The notes under the pieces are model-generated. The model did no database searches. It was given only the letters and a program-made list of their open reading frames with translations, and had not been told where the DNA came from. Shown here one piece after another: positions 46,441 through 58,659 of a stretch of 64,000 nucleotides of DNA. How positions within the stretch are numbered: position 1 is the stretch's first letter; every line of letters starts with the position of its first letter. Origin of the DNA: Punctularia strigosozonata HHB-11173 SS5 (taxonomy: Eukaryota > Basidiomycota > Agaricomycetes > Corticiales > Punctulariaceae); NCBI RefSeq assembly GCF_000264995.1, contig NW_006767438.1, positions 1,413,211 through 1,477,210 on the forward strand, written 5' to 3'. Both the position numbers and the translations under genes were made by a program.

Positions 46441-47074
46441 ACCAAACCACTGCTGAGTAGGTTTGTATGATTATATACCCTGTGTGAACCAACGGGGCGA
46501 TGCCCGTGTATCATCCATGATGAGGACGAAACCGTCACCGTTGTACGATTCATGATGGACTCTCAATCAAGGTCTTTTTGCGTGCGAGAAATAGGCAGTG
46601 AGCGGATGATGACGATACCGCGACCAATCGGGCACTGTGCCGAGAAGGACGCGGTCTCGTGAACTCAGCGGTCATGGGCGTGCTGGGTGCGTATGAACGG
46701 TCCATATGCGGACGAGAAGACGCGATGCAAATGACGATCCCAAGGCTGACCCACCGCGCCCGTGGCCGCCCTTTCGTTCTTTCTCTCACTCCGCGGTCTC
46801 CAGCTTGACCTGTGGGCTACTCAATACGTTGGCTGCTCTTCGCGAAGAACTTCGACGAGTCGCCATCGCGAGAGCACTACTGAGTACTATATGTACACCA
46901 AGACACCACGCGTAGCGCGCAGACATACAAAAACAGTGGCTTATAGCGATGACCAAATAATGCACAACGAAAGACTGCGGAATAATTTATGACGAAGCAA
47001 CCTACGCCCTGCCGCCGGGAGGACAAAGGGCAGCGAGCGAACGACTTCCGGAACCGAGGTCCGTCTGGTATCAA
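46441..47074. other. Intergenic, convergent 3' regions
   Basis: About 630 bp between the hydrolase stop and the stop of the second DUF6534 gene. No gene, repeat or RNA was recognised. Confidence 0.5.
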
Positions 47075-49013
47075 TTAGACGTCGTCGTAGAACGAGGTCG
47101 TGTACGCCTTCGTCGTCTCGCCCGCATCGCTGGGCGTGAATCGCAACTGGAAGCACCCAGAATCAGTACGGCGTGGAGCAGCGGCGGGGGGATTGAGTGG
47201 GTTGGTTGTTACCTGAGAGGTGATGGGGTCTTCTTTCAGGCCCCTGCGGCTCTCGTCGCTCATGGCCGTGTGGCTTTGGGTCTGGCCGCGGACGCCGGAC
47301 AGAGGGTAGTTGTTGGTGAACGCGACCGTGCTGCTTCCGTGCGACACTTTGTTGAGCGCCTCGCGGGCGTTGAGCCTGATAGAACTGTTAGCCTCAACGC
47401 TGTATTTCGCTCACAGGCGAGGGACGTACATTGCAAGAAGCGAGTTCGCGTAGACTGAAACACGTCGCGTCGAAGCCTGAGCGTTGTAGAGAGGCGGGAA
47501 CGATTGACGTAGACTCACGGTTGTTCACCAGATTGTACATAGACAGGTACACCAGATTATTTTGCATAGTGACGAACTAGTCGTGCGTTTGCGCTGATAT
47601 CAGCATTGCTTTCTCAGATACCCACTGCGTACGTTGACTTACACATATGAGAATAGCGAGGTCGACCACGCTAGTGAGAGCTCCCGTCGTGATGACATAC
47701 GTGATGATCCGGTTGACCAACGTGTTGGTACTAGTAAGTCGTTGGTGAGATACATAGTGCGCGGCGATAAACTCGAATTACCTCTTGATTCCTGTTTTCC
47801 TGGTCCCCAGATAGTAGGTCATGGCCACTGCGATGATGATATCATTTGCAGCTGCCAGAGCCAGCGATCCGGTGTAATACGCCTGGGTATCGCCTCAGTC
47901 CCGATATCAATAACATATGTGTTGGCCGCTGACCGTGATTTTATGGAACTGCGAGAACAGCGGGAACTTGAAGCTAATGCCAGGTTCAGTCCATGTCAAA
48001 TCCCGCGCTGCCTTCCGAGACAATAGCACGTACGTTAAGTCCATCACAACTAACGGATAAATGGTCAGTGAGCGACTGCTGTGGTCAGACAAGCCCATGT
48101 AACACTCACCCAGCTCGAACGCTACGAGTACATCCATCATGTCAGCCGATTGCTTTGATTGGTTGGATGAAGGAAGTGAAACATCACCGAAATGACAGAC
48201 TGCCAATAGAAACTGCGGGAGTCTCGTGAGGCACGGGATCGTGTGGTCCTAACTGCAATGGTACGTACCACAACCCCGACAAGAAGGTAATTTCTGTTGC
48301 TGACTGCAGAGTGAATGACGATTGTTGAGAGATGTGACTCGGAGTAGGCGGTATCAAGGTTACTCACGAATCCAGAGCCGCCATATATAGAAGCTACCTT
48401 CAAGTCAGCTTGGTAGTAAGGCTCGGAAGGAGGAGCACGCTTACAGATGCACCGAGAATATAATCAGTCCCTGGTAGGGAATGAGATCATCACGCAGGAG
48501 TAGGAAGGACAGAGCGTAGACATACAGTGATCGCCGTGGTTACGTCGTCAGAGCTGTCGAAAATTCAGAGTCTGTTCTAGCCGATGATAGGATCAACCTA
48601 CACTCGAGTGACTTGTAACGCCTCCACATTCCCGAATTCGATTATCACAGATCGGAATATGAAGGCGCAAATCAAGAAGACGTGGGACGTCTCCATCAAC
48701 CTTCACTTTGATTGTGAGCATAGCTTATAACTCCGAGCGAGTACACGAACCAAACGTAAAAGACCTAGTTGAGACGTTTTCGTCAGTGAACGACGTACGC
48801 TGCGCAGTTGTCCGCGACTCACGAAAGCCTTCAGCGTCCAAGGATCTCTCGTCCAACTCCTCTGGAAGTAAATATACACTTGGGATGTTGTGAGCCCGTA
48901 CAGCCTGCACCATCAGCCGTTTAGTGCCATTCGTGAACCTTCCGCTGCGCCACTTACATGACCGAGATAAAGTCGCCGATGAGCACGGCGCCCATGGTAG
49001 GTACAAGAGACAT
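47075..49013 (-). CDS. DUF6534 seven-helix membrane protein (copy 2)
   Basis: Same family as the gene at 26.9-28.6 kb; function unknown. The ATG at 49013 opens MSLVPTMGAVLIGDFISVM, the usual first helix, and splices to a segment reading IYFQRSWTRDPWTLKAF. The next exons give TSHVFLICAFIFRSVIIEFG and NVEALQVTR, DLKVASIYGGSGFVSNLD, and several short helices. The last exons contain LNAREALNKVSHGSSTVAFT, the conserved cytosolic start of the tail, and end GETTKAYTTSFYDDV. Exons are very short, with at least eight introns, and not every junction was resolved, so small lesions in the middle cannot be excluded. It lies within the P450/hydrolase/methyltransferase region, but the family is so common that this need not mean anything. 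Confidence 0.7.
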
Positions 49014-50835
49014 GTTGAGCGACTAGCACAAGAGTTGGATACGGTCTGAAGGTCGATGGCTGGGTCGATGATGCACCAAGGAGCGTGACTGGCGAATGAG
49101 ATCTATATGAGAGGGCGATAGCGAGAATCCGACTCCGCGTATGGTCATCTACGCCGGTCCAGTAGGCATACGCGGCTATGGCGGATTGAGTAATGAGCGG
49201 CAAGGTGTCACACTCTTTGCAAAGTGCTGTGCGTGGTCTCATGGTGTACGGAGGATCGCGCTCGAGAACCTGTTTCGGGACCAATTGAATGGTGCGCACT
49301 GCGGGTCTTCGGGAGAACTGCTGAGAGAAGCTAATCTTGATCCTGAGAAACCGGAGAAGAGTTGCGTCAAGTCGCTCGAAGTGGCAACACGCTGATGCAG
49401 CGTGGGCGAGCAAACTCTAACCCCACCGAGGGCCCCGACGTAAGAGGTCGCTGTGAAGAATGCCTTGGTGGCACATATGGTGGTCGAGATTGATGCCAGC
49501 GGCGTGGGACTTTTAACGCCACGATGGTGTGAAAAGGTGCTTTGTGTTACAACGACGAAACTCTCTGTAACGCGAGAAGCAGTTTCGTACGTGCGTACTT
49601 GCTCTGTTCACTGCCAGGAAGCCAAGCAATTTGATGCACACTCAGCACACAGGATTAATGTAGGGATTGAGGCACACGACGCAAGGATGAACAAACAGTT
49701 TATAGTAGCTACCTGGTCAGCGCCATCGTTCCGCCGCAGTGGTCAGCCCAGTAATACTAGGTGCCCTCGATTAGGTATCGAGAGGCCATCACAGGATGCG
49801 CCTCTCAAGCTAATGATATCAACGGCATTTTTCAAAGACCGTATGGGTGCCACCGCGTTGGAGCCTGCCAGTTACAGTTTCGTCGAATAAGTCGACACAC
49901 AATGCTATTTTTCCCCATCTTCCTATTCTCACTGGCTCCATCTGACCTCTCGCAGCGCGGTTGGCAATCAGAGCGGTCGCGCGGCATATGGGGCTGGGCA
50001 TCCCTCCCCACAAGTTGGACGGTGCATCCGGTTGTCCCGCTCTCCGGTGCGAAAATGATGCTGTTGAAAAGGGGTCATCGAGCTTTGACACGTCGCGATA
50101 TTCCGAACGGTAGATTAAACTCAAAAAGCCGAGATCAGAGATCAGAGATCAGAGGGCGCATCCAATCTGTCGGCAAGGAAGGGTATAACCCACGATGGCG
50201 CATAGGGTATCACCAGCTCGTCGTCATCATTGAAGACGTTAAGCGCGGTCGCGGCGGTACGAACGCGTACTCAAGGGTGCGGGTGTCATATCGAATTCTT
50301 TCCAATATCCTGGGATCGACACACCACCGGTCAACCGAGCTCAATCGGCCTTGGAGAAGGAATATCTCGGAGCGTCTCACGCGCTGAAGGACGACGGTGT
50401 GACTGCACCATGTCTTGGTTCTTCAGGCATGACGACCTTTCGCAAGACGGGAGTTACCAAAGTTTTCACCGCAGCGTCATGCGAGACGAACCTTGGATGA
50501 TATGCGCTTCTTATCAATATATCTTCTGTACCTGATGGAAGATTCATACCACACAAGGGAAAAAAATCCCGACAAGATAATAATCTACACGCTCCTTCGA
50601 AACAAAGCAGCCACGATGAACGAAATCGATGGTACATTGCTTTGTGTACACCGCAAGTCGAAGGCCGGTCAGATGCATGAAAGGCCTCAACTCGCTCGGG
50701 TTCTCTATGTTCAACATGCATTCTTTATGCATATTACACAGCCCACCAAACCGCAGGCGTAGCCTTCCAGCCGTCTCAGATACCAAATGCATCTATTCAT
50801 GGTAAGCATGATCCTGAAATGGGGTTGATGTCCTG
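49014..50835. other. Gene-free stretch with a short tandem repeat
   Basis: About 1.8 kb upstream of the DUF6534 gene and downstream of the methyltransferase. A 145-codon plus-strand frame (49453-49890) has an ATG but no recognisable domain or splice partners, so it is not called. A 7-bp unit (AGATCAG) is repeated 3.3 times at 50132-50154. Confidence 0.5.
50132..50154. repeat. Short tandem repeat, 7-bp unit AGATCAG
   Basis: Three full copies and a partial fourth copy in intergenic DNA. Confidence 0.8.
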
Positions 50836-52918
50836 TCAGTTATCGAGGGAATGATCAGGAGCAGACCATCGCGACGTTATCCTGCGCTTCTTATTAGCAC
50901 CGGGACGTGATGATGATAAAGGCATACTTGCAGTGCGAGTGAAGGTCCAACAATAGAGGGATGTGTACGCGCGAGCGTAGCCGACTTCGGCATAGACAAA
51001 CATATACATCCACTTCCTCTTGAAGGCCTCGATGTCATGTTCCGTCTGGAGCTGAGGGTACCGTTCTCGGAGCTCTTGGATAACCTCGCCATTGAAGTTC
51101 TTCTCCAATCGTCTGTGGTCATCGTTGCAAGATATGAGCATGTTCCCCATGTATACGTGTGTATCCCATTGCTGATTCACTCACCGACCCCACTCTCGTA
51201 AAGTCCGACAGTAATCTGTCCATCACGGCGAAGACGTCTCAGTTAGCACGCTTGCGATTCGAGAGGGGGTTTAAGGAGACTCTCACGTGGACCGTGGTCC
51301 TCTAGATGGTGAAAGACGAATTTCCCTGGAACCGCTTTTTGCACCCACACCGCCATGGATGTGGAACTCGGGAGGTGACAGTTGGGCCAATGGTAATGAC
51401 GGGCGAAATCGTCCGGCCTGAGCACGATTTATCAGATTCGGGTTCGAAGGGGCGCCGGAAGCGTTTCTTGCACGTACTGATAATCGGTGTAGCGCGAGTC
51501 CGGCTGGGAAGTGGCCGTGATGACCATCGTCGCCCGGTCGTCTTTCAGCGCCCAGTCCATGATTTGGAAGAACTCGGGGAGATATCGAGGTCCGACGGCC
51601 TGTGAAAGCGTCGTCCGTGTGAGCGGCGTTCGCGCGGGGGGAAGTCATCGCGGATGCGTCCCACCTCGATCATCTCGCACGTTATCATCGCGTCGAACTG
51701 CTTCTCGAAGGACGCGGGCAGCTGGCGGTAGTCACAGAGGTGGACCCGGACGCGGTCCTCCACGCCGGCTTCGCGAGCCCTCTGCTGCGTCATCGCCATT
51801 TGCTCTTTACAGAGCGTGACGGTGTCGACGGTGCAGCCCATCAGAGCCGCCTGGCAGGGAGAGCGTTTGTCAGCGGCGAACGGGGTATCGGAATATAGCG
51901 GGGTTGACACCGACGTTGATGGCCATCGCGCCCCAGCCTGTTCCGATCTCCAGGAGACGGTCCCCAGGACGAAGGCGCGCTTTGCCGAGGATGTTCATGA
52001 TCTTGCGATGTTGCGCTGCCTCGAGATCTCCGGGTGTGGGCCCCGAAACGAGGTCGCCGCGCGGCCCGCCCTCCTCGTCGCCCCAGATCGCACACGAATA
52101 CATCATCTCCTTGCTGAGGAATGACTGCACAGGGGAGAATTCAGTTCCCCTTCGGCTCCGAGCGCGATGACGATCGATTCATCTTACCTGGAAGAACTTG
52201 TTCGACGTGTTGTATGCGACTTCCTGCGTGATTGGCGGATCAGCCGCGATGAAACGGCGTATGGGCGTCGACGAGACTGACCGCGTTCCATTTCGCATTT
52301 GACAGGTTTTGACGCCCGAGCGTCTTTATGGCGAGCGCAGAGTAGTACGTAAACAGAGAGTTGACCGTGTTGTGCATTCCCGTCAACGTATGACGGTTGT
52401 CGAGCCACAGCTGGAGGAAGTGAACAGAGCGGTCGATCATCGCGATGCACTCGCGATCCGATCGACATTGACGTACGTTCAGAAGGTCCTTTAGGCTCGA
52501 CACGTCGAAGTCGCTTTCCATGTAAGCCTCCGAAACTGACGAGGGCACGTCAGGATGATCGTCGGGGCCTGCGCCGTCGGACTCACCTCCCAGGTCGTTG
52601 GACATCATGACCCTCGTCCACATGTTGGGGCTGTTGACGGTGAGCGTGACGCTTATCCCATTGCTGTCAGGATCTCCAAACTCCGTGGTGCCATCCTCGT
52701 CCACGATCGCGAGTGTCCCTTTAACGATGCCCTCGCGAAGGGTATCGTAGACGCGGGCTCGTGCTATCCGATAGATTCAGACACAGAGCCGGAATAGGGG
52801 TATCGTGGCGGTGACAGTTACCATAGTTGACCAAGTAATTCAGCGCGGCGGTCTTGAGATAACCGGCCGAGACAAGATACGAGCGGAAAGTGGGCGGGTG
52901 GAGGAGAAAAACGGACAT
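50836..52918 (-). CDS. Cyclopropane-fatty-acid synthase-like SAM methyltransferase
   Basis: Transfers a methylene or methyl group from SAM to unsaturated acyl chains of phospholipids. The start opens MSVFLLHPPTFRSYLVSAGY. The N-terminal domain reads REGIVKGTLAIVDEDGTTEF, MIDRSVHFLQLWLDNRHTLT and AIKTLGRQNLSNAKWN. The catalytic domain begins SFLSKEMMYSCAIWGDEEGG (CFA synthases have a Tyr/Ser-rich M-x-YSCA-like motif here). The SAM-binding loop is LRPGDRLLEIGTGWGAMAI, followed by LMGCTVDTVTLCKEQMAM, HLCDYRQLPASFEKQFDAMI and SCEMIE-like TCEMIE. C-terminal exons give WPNCHLPSSTSMAVWVQKAV, ELRERYPQLQTEHDIEAFKR and YAEVGYARAYTSLYCWTFTR. The last intron may be spliced, which would put the stop at 50877 rather than 50836. 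A TATA box precedes the gene. It is divergent from P450 copy 2. Confidence 0.85.
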
Positions 52919-53625
52919 GATAAACTGGTCAGTCAGCCAAGTCAGCCAAGTTGACGCCGCCAGGGGACGAAGATGTCCTATTTTATAGCAAGATCCACGC
53001 GCAGCAGCCTATCAAGAGCATTTGCAGCCGAACATGGAAGACCCCAGTTCCATCGCCATCGCTAGTAAGTGCGGAAGGACGGCAGCTACTTTGCATGCAG
53101 TCGGTAGAAGTCTGATCCATGAAGTCGAAATTAGGAGGAAGCAGATGGACCCGGGAGCACGATTGGTGGGGCACAGGTTCAAGAAGCTCTCGGGCAGAAT
53201 ATACAGATCCGGGAACTCCGGCAGGTGTAGTACGTGAGTCGTCGTCGCGCGCGAGATTCCTGATCAAGGCATTCAGACCGGGGCCACTGCCGCGCACATC
53301 GGGGAATGGGAGCGCTTCACGACGGATGTGGTGGAAGTCGGGAGAGAAATTGCCCCATCACGCCTGTCACTGACATCACGTCGTGTGAGATTTCCCCGCA
53401 TCACGTCGTCACGCATACCCAAGTCGAGTGCGAACGCGGTACTCCGTGCCAGAGCTTTGCTGCTTCGGGAATCGCACACTGCACAAGTGATGGCCTGTCT
53501 GGCTTCGTTACCCATGCCGCGGCACATCCAGCCCCTGAGCCGCTCTACATCATAACCAGCATAACCAGCACCGCGCGCATACCACGTATACCACGTACCG
53601 CGACCCCCAATTCGCCTTGCCGCCC
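52919..53625. promoter_or_regulatory. Shared promoter region of the methyltransferase and P450 copy 2
   Basis: 707 bp between divergent starts. It contains the methyltransferase TATA box. No TATA box was seen for the P450; short direct repeats (CATAACCAG twice at 53551-53569, ATACCACGT twice near 53579-53597) lie just upstream of its ATG. Confidence 0.45.
52979..52987 (-). promoter_or_regulatory. TATA box of the methyltransferase gene
   Basis: On the minus strand this reads TATAAAATA. It ends 60 bp upstream of the ATG at 52918, the same spacing as at the epoxide hydrolase. Confidence 0.65.
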
Positions 53626-55858
53626 ATGTCTGAGACCCATTCGACGCTGCTGTACGGAGGAGTGACCGCGCTGGTCGTCGGGCTGTCTATCTTTGGCTGG
53701 CGCCGTTCGCGGGGCGGCAGGACGTATCCGCCGGGACCGCCGGCACACCCCCTCTTGGGCAACCTCAAGGATATACCGACGGGCGGGTCTGAATGGCTCG
53801 CGTACGAGCAGCTGGGCAAGCGCATCGGTGGGCACCGTCCTCTGAGCGCCCGCGTTTTTTTGCTCCGACTGAGGGAGCCGCTGTAGGAAGCGACGTGATC
53901 TACATGACGGCTCTCGGATCGCATCTGCTGGTCCTGAACTCGTTCGAGGCCGCGAGAGATCTGTTGGATAAGAAGGGATCGCTGTACTCCTCTCGGCCGC
54001 GCCTGGTCATGATCAAGGAGATGTGAGGAGCTATCGTTCCACTTTATTAGGCGCATATATAGACGTTCCTGACCACCTGTCAGGATGGGATGGGACTGGA
54101 ACCTCATTTTGATGTCTTACGGAAAGCTGTTCACGGCCTATCGTCGAGTCGTCCAGCAAGAATTTTCGGCCCCCGTCGTCGCGGATCGGTATCGCCCGGT
54201 GATCACGCGAGAGGTCCATAACATGCTAGGCCAGCTCTTGCGCGCGCCCGAGGGGCTCGTCAAACACTTGAAAACGTGCGCATATATCGCAGTTTCGTCA
54301 TCTCCTCGACGCTGAACCCGAAGATCAGAATGGCGGGCGCGGTCATCATGATGGTCACGTACGGCCACCAGGTCACCTCCATGGACGACGAGTTCGTCAA
54401 GCTCGCCGAGCAGGTTCGCGAACACGGCGAGAAGACGCCGGGGAGCAACATCGTGGATATCTTCCCGTTCAGTGAGCGTTTCTTCTTCTTTTTTTTTTTG
54501 CATTGGGACGCGCCCAGATCGGTTGGATTGACCCGATCCTGTTTTTCGCAGTGAAGTACATCCCTGCTTGGTTCCCTGGCGCCGGGTTCAAGCGCGAGGC
54601 TATGCTCAAGTACAGGCTCGCGATGGAGATGCGGACGGCTCCGTACGCGGAGGTGATGAGCCGTATGGTGAGTCCCGTTGCGTTGCGTGTACACCCAGCT
54701 ACTCGCTTCATGCGCTGAACGCGGCTTAGGCTGCTGGGACCGCGGTGCCGTGCATGGTCAGCCGCCTGATGCAGGAAGACCTGCCGAACGAGAACGTCGA
54801 CAAGGGCGAGTTCGTCAAGAACTGCGGAGGCGTCGTGTACAGCGGTGCGTTCCTTTCGCGTCCCTCCCGGCCTACATTACGTCGTTCTGATTCCCCATGG
54901 TGCGAGGCAGCTGGGGCTGATACCGTTCGTCGCGAATCGTGAGGAAAGCGCGGTTCGCGTGCTGATATATGTGGTGTCTCCTTTCTAGACTGTCGCGGCG
55001 TTGGCGAACTTTTTCCTGGCTATGACGCTGTACCCCGACGTCCAAGCGCGCGCGCAGAAAGAGCTCGATGAAGTGATCACAAGGGATCGTCTGCCGACGT
55101 TCGAAGACCGCCAGCGTCTGCCATATCTGAACAATGTGGTCAAGGAGAGCCTGCGCTGGAAGCCTGTCGCTCCTCTAGGCATGTCCTCTTTTTTTTATCC
55201 CAGTATAATCGCCCTGAAGCCAAGGATCGGTTGTTCAACAGCTGTACCCCATTCTTCGATCGAAGATGACGAATACCGTGGAGGCTACATCCCGAAGGAC
55301 ACAACTGTGCTGCCTAACATATAGTACGTCCAGCAAAGCAAAGAGTCGTCGCGACGTGTACCTCACTCGAGACCGCGCCGTCCCTAGCGCGATGCTGCAC
55401 GACGAAGCGCACTACAAGAACCCTAACGAGTTCGACCCGGACCGCTACCTGCCCACGAGCGACAACCCCGAGGGAGAGCCGGATCCGTCCCGTGCCGCGT
55501 TCGGTTTCGGGAGACGGTACGCGCCGCCCATATCTCCACTCACTTCGCGTCTCTTCCTGCTCACGCTCCCCTCCTAAGCATCTGCCCCGGCCGCTTTTTC
55601 GCCGACGACTCGCTCTTCCTCACCATCTCGTCCGCGCTGCACGTATTCTCTATCAAGAAGCCGGACGGGTCCAAGGGCGTCGAGAGCGTCACCTGGAGTT
55701 CCGGCTTGGTCAGGTGCGTCTCTCGCGCCTCCCGCGCGTATACTCGTGCGAGCTCACCCACGCACACTGGTTCCAGCCTTCCGTCACCGTTCCCATTCGC
55801 GATAGTACCGCGGTTCGCGGGCGCGCCCGACCTCCTGAACGTCTCTGAACCGGTCTAA
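53626..55858 (+). CDS. Cytochrome P450 monooxygenase (copy 2)
   Basis: Membrane-anchored microsomal P450. The start opens MSETHSTLLYGGVTALVVGL, with an anchor helix, then GRTYPPGPPAHPLLGNLKDI. Exons give VIYMTALGSHLLVLNSFEAA, LMSYGKLFTAYRRVVQQEFS and VKYIPAWFPGAGFKREAMLK. The I-helix AGADT is spliced to TVAALANFFLAMTLYPDVQA. The ExxR motif is VVKESLRWKPVAPLG; then DDEYRGGYIPKDTTVLPN and AMLHDEAHYKNPNEFDPDRY. The haem loop FGFGRR joins ICPGRFFADDSLFLTISSAL across an intron. In the correct phase the last exon reads PFPFAIVPRFAGAPDLLNVS and ends EPV at 55858. All motifs are intact. A poly-T tract at 54484-54499 lies in an intron. It resembles basidiomycete CYP64/CYP5144-like enzymes. It lies head-to-head with the methyltransferase and just upstream of the MFS transporter. 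Confidence 0.88.
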
Positions 55859-56425
55859 AGTTGGGGGCGCGAGAGAGCTCGAGCTATTGGCTGCTCGTCA
55901 CCTTCCCCCCTGGTTCTCTCTTTGTTCTGATACACGTTCTTTATGTGTGCATCTTATCAAGTCTGATGAATCCCATGTTGTGAAGGACCGGATCATGGTG
56001 GTACGAGTAAGGCCCGGTTTGCTATGGGATCCTTTGTGGCGCCGCGGGATCGGACAATGCCAACGACAAGGACGAAGCCTTGAGGCTGTGATCGCGCTGG
56101 GATAAACAAGCATAATCGGACCAAGTGAATAGAAGTGTGTATTGGCGTTCTCGTGCGTCCGCCATGGGCTTCGAATTAGCTGAGTTTAACGTTTAGCACT
56201 CATTTGGGCCGCGTGACATCACGTTGTTGACCTTGAACCGTCTATATCGGTAGCCCGCAGCACTGCCTGCCGGAAGAAGCTTCCCCTCCAGCAGCACCGG
56301 AAGTGGGGACGTCGACCAATGGACGTCAGCTCGACCACGGGCCCACAGCATGCATATGTAGTGCCATTGGTCGCGTTCATCATCTTCGGCTATTCTTGCC
56401 AGGGTCGTGGTATCGTTCGCCCTCC
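55859..56425. other. Intergenic between P450 copy 2 and the transporter
   Basis: About 570 bp containing the P450 3' region and the transporter promoter. No gene was recognised. Confidence 0.5.
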
Positions 56426-58659
56426 ATGTCCCACAGCGAGAGCACCAGCGTCGACCTCGTACGCGGCGATGAAGAGCGCGTCCCGCCAACGACGCCCGCC
56501 GGGGCGGGCGGCAAGAAGGGACTCCGTTTCTGGCTCGTGCTCAGCGCTCTACTGTTGTCTGCCTTCCTCGCCGTCCTCGAAGCGGTACGCGCCGACGCCT
56601 GGATGACCTGGCGCGGCAATTGATGTTCAGGATCCGTTTTCTGCAGTATGCGATATCGACCGCGTTGCCGACGATCGTGAGCGATCTGCACGCCAGCGAT
56701 TTCGTATGGGTAGCCAGCGCATACGGCATAGCGAGCACGGCGCTGCTTCCGCTGAGCGGGGGCCTAGCGGAGGTCAGTATTCTGTCGTCGCGGACTGACG
56801 TGCGTCGTCATCAGTACTACATCTCATGCGGTGCATAGGTATTCGGGCGTCGTCCCGTTGCGCTTGGCTGCCTGTTCCTGTTCGCGCTGGGAGGCGCGTT
56901 GGCCGGGGCCTCGCAGAGCATGAATATGCTCATCGCCGCCCGCGGTTCGTATCGCCTGATTGCGTATTGACGGTTCCTCTGTGTTCTGACTATGCTTGCG
57001 CCCTGATCCAGTTGTCCAAGGTGCAGGCGCTGGCGGCATATTGACGTTATCGCAAATAATCCTGTCCGACCTCGTCACGTTGCAAGAGAGAGGGACGTAC
57101 AATGGCTTGTTTGGACTGTGAGCACTATGTTCGTTCATGCGCGCAGGTCCAGGCGTTCAACCGTATGATGACAGCACATGGGCTTTGGGTGGAGGCATAG
57201 GCCCTGTTGTTGGCGGTGCCTTGTCGCACCATACTACTTGGAGGTGGTTGTTCTGTAAGCCCCTGCTTCGTTTCAATCTGAAGATGTAAGATAGTGAGCT
57301 GAGGACGTGCAGATCTCAACGTTCCCGCCTGCGCTATCGTTGCGATATTCATGATCTTCGCGCTCCGGTTGAATCGGCCACCCTCTGGCAAGATCTCGCG
57401 GATGCTGGCCCGTCTGGACTGGGTGTAAGTCGGTTCATAGGCATCCATCCTGTTCTCCACCACTCACGGGCCAACTAGCGGCAATACGCTTGTCATTGCG
57501 TCAACGTGCGCCTGTGTCATCGGGCTGACCTGGGGCGGCGTCGTCTTCAGCTGGCACTCCGCTCAGGTTTTAACGCCCCTGATCTTGGGAATAGTGGGAC
57601 TTGTCGTCTTCTTCCTGTACGAGTGGCGCGTCAGCAAGCATCCCGTGGTACGTAACGTCTCCCGTATTTCCTCTCATGTTGCTGACGACACTCACAGGTA
57701 CCTCTGTATCTCCTCGCAAACCGGACAAGCATGAGTGGGTGCGTCCTTGATCCCGCTTGACTTCTCCCAGTTCATGTACTTGGCAACGTCAGGTACGCTC
57801 AGATATCGTTGGCCGCCTTCGTCAACATCACCCTTCTGTGTGAGTTAGAACCAGTCAAACGTTGCAGCTGTGCACGAGATGATGACGATGACTGCTAGAT
57901 TACCTACCGGTGTACTACCAAGCATGCAAGGACGCCTCACCGACAGCGTCCGGCGTCGACCTCTTCGGACTGTGCTTCTCGACCGGCCCGGTGTCGATCC
58001 TCGTCGGCGCGAGCATCGCCAAGCTTCGGAGATACCGCCCACAGCTGTGGCTCGGCTGGTGCCTCATCATCGTCGGCCTCGCCCTCATGAGCACCGTCTC
58101 GGAGAACACGAGCAAGGCCGCCTCTGTCGGCTACCAGGTCGTCACCGGGTGCGGGATCGGCATCCTCTACTCCGCCGCCTACTTCCCGGTGCTCGCGGCT
58201 CTCCCCGTCACGTCGAACTCGCCAGCGCTGGCGCTGTTCATGTTCCTCCGCACCTTCGCCCAGGTACGTCATGACGTGGAGCGCTTCGGTATCGTACCCA
58301 GGGCATCGTTCATTTTCACGCAGGCCTGGGGAGTCACCATCGGCGGCGCCATCCTGCAAAACGAGCTCCAAGGACGCCTCCCTGCCTCTCTCAAGCAGAA
58401 CCTCCCGGACCTGGACAACATCGCGTACGCCATCATCCCGATCATACCGTCTCTGCAGGGCCCGTCAAAGGCCATCGCGCGCCGCGCGTTCGCCGAGTCG
58501 CTCGCGACGGTCTGGCGGGTCCTCATCGCCGTCTCGGGCGTCGGTCTGCTCGCGAGTCTGCCTATGAGGGGACTGCCGCTGCACGCGATGAAGGACGAGA
58601 ACTGGGCGATGCGAGGAACCGAGAGGAAGGTGGAAGGTGAACCAGACGAGGACGGGTAA
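56426..58659 (+). CDS. MFS drug:H+ antiporter, 14-helix (DHA2) type
   Basis: Proton-coupled exporter of small molecules, probably in the plasma membrane. The start opens MSHSESTSVDLVRGDEERV, a polar cytosolic tail. Helix 1 is LRFWLVLSALLLSAFLAVLE, followed after an intron by YAISTALPTIVSDLHASDFV. Motif A is GGLAEVFGRRPVALGCLFLF (the GxLaDxxGrr type), joined across an intron. Then come QGAGGGILTLSQIILSDLVT and motif C WALGGGIGPVVGGALSHHTT with WRWLF, diagnostic of DHA-type antiporters. Later helices include CACVIGLTWGGVVFSWHSA, QLWLGWCLIIVGLALMSTVS, GCGIGILYSAAYFPVLAALP and AWGVTIGGAILQNELQGRL. The C-terminus ends VEGEPDEDG. About ten introns. It lies directly downstream of P450 copy 2 in the same orientation, so exporting a P450 product is plausible but unproven. 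Confidence 0.88.

Noticed and set aside
49453-49890. 145-codon plus-strand frame
   Set aside because: No domain, no neighbouring exons and ordinary intergenic composition.
55490-55600. Apparent break in the haem loop of P450 copy 2
   Set aside because: An intron separates FGFGRR from ICPGRFF, as in copy 1.
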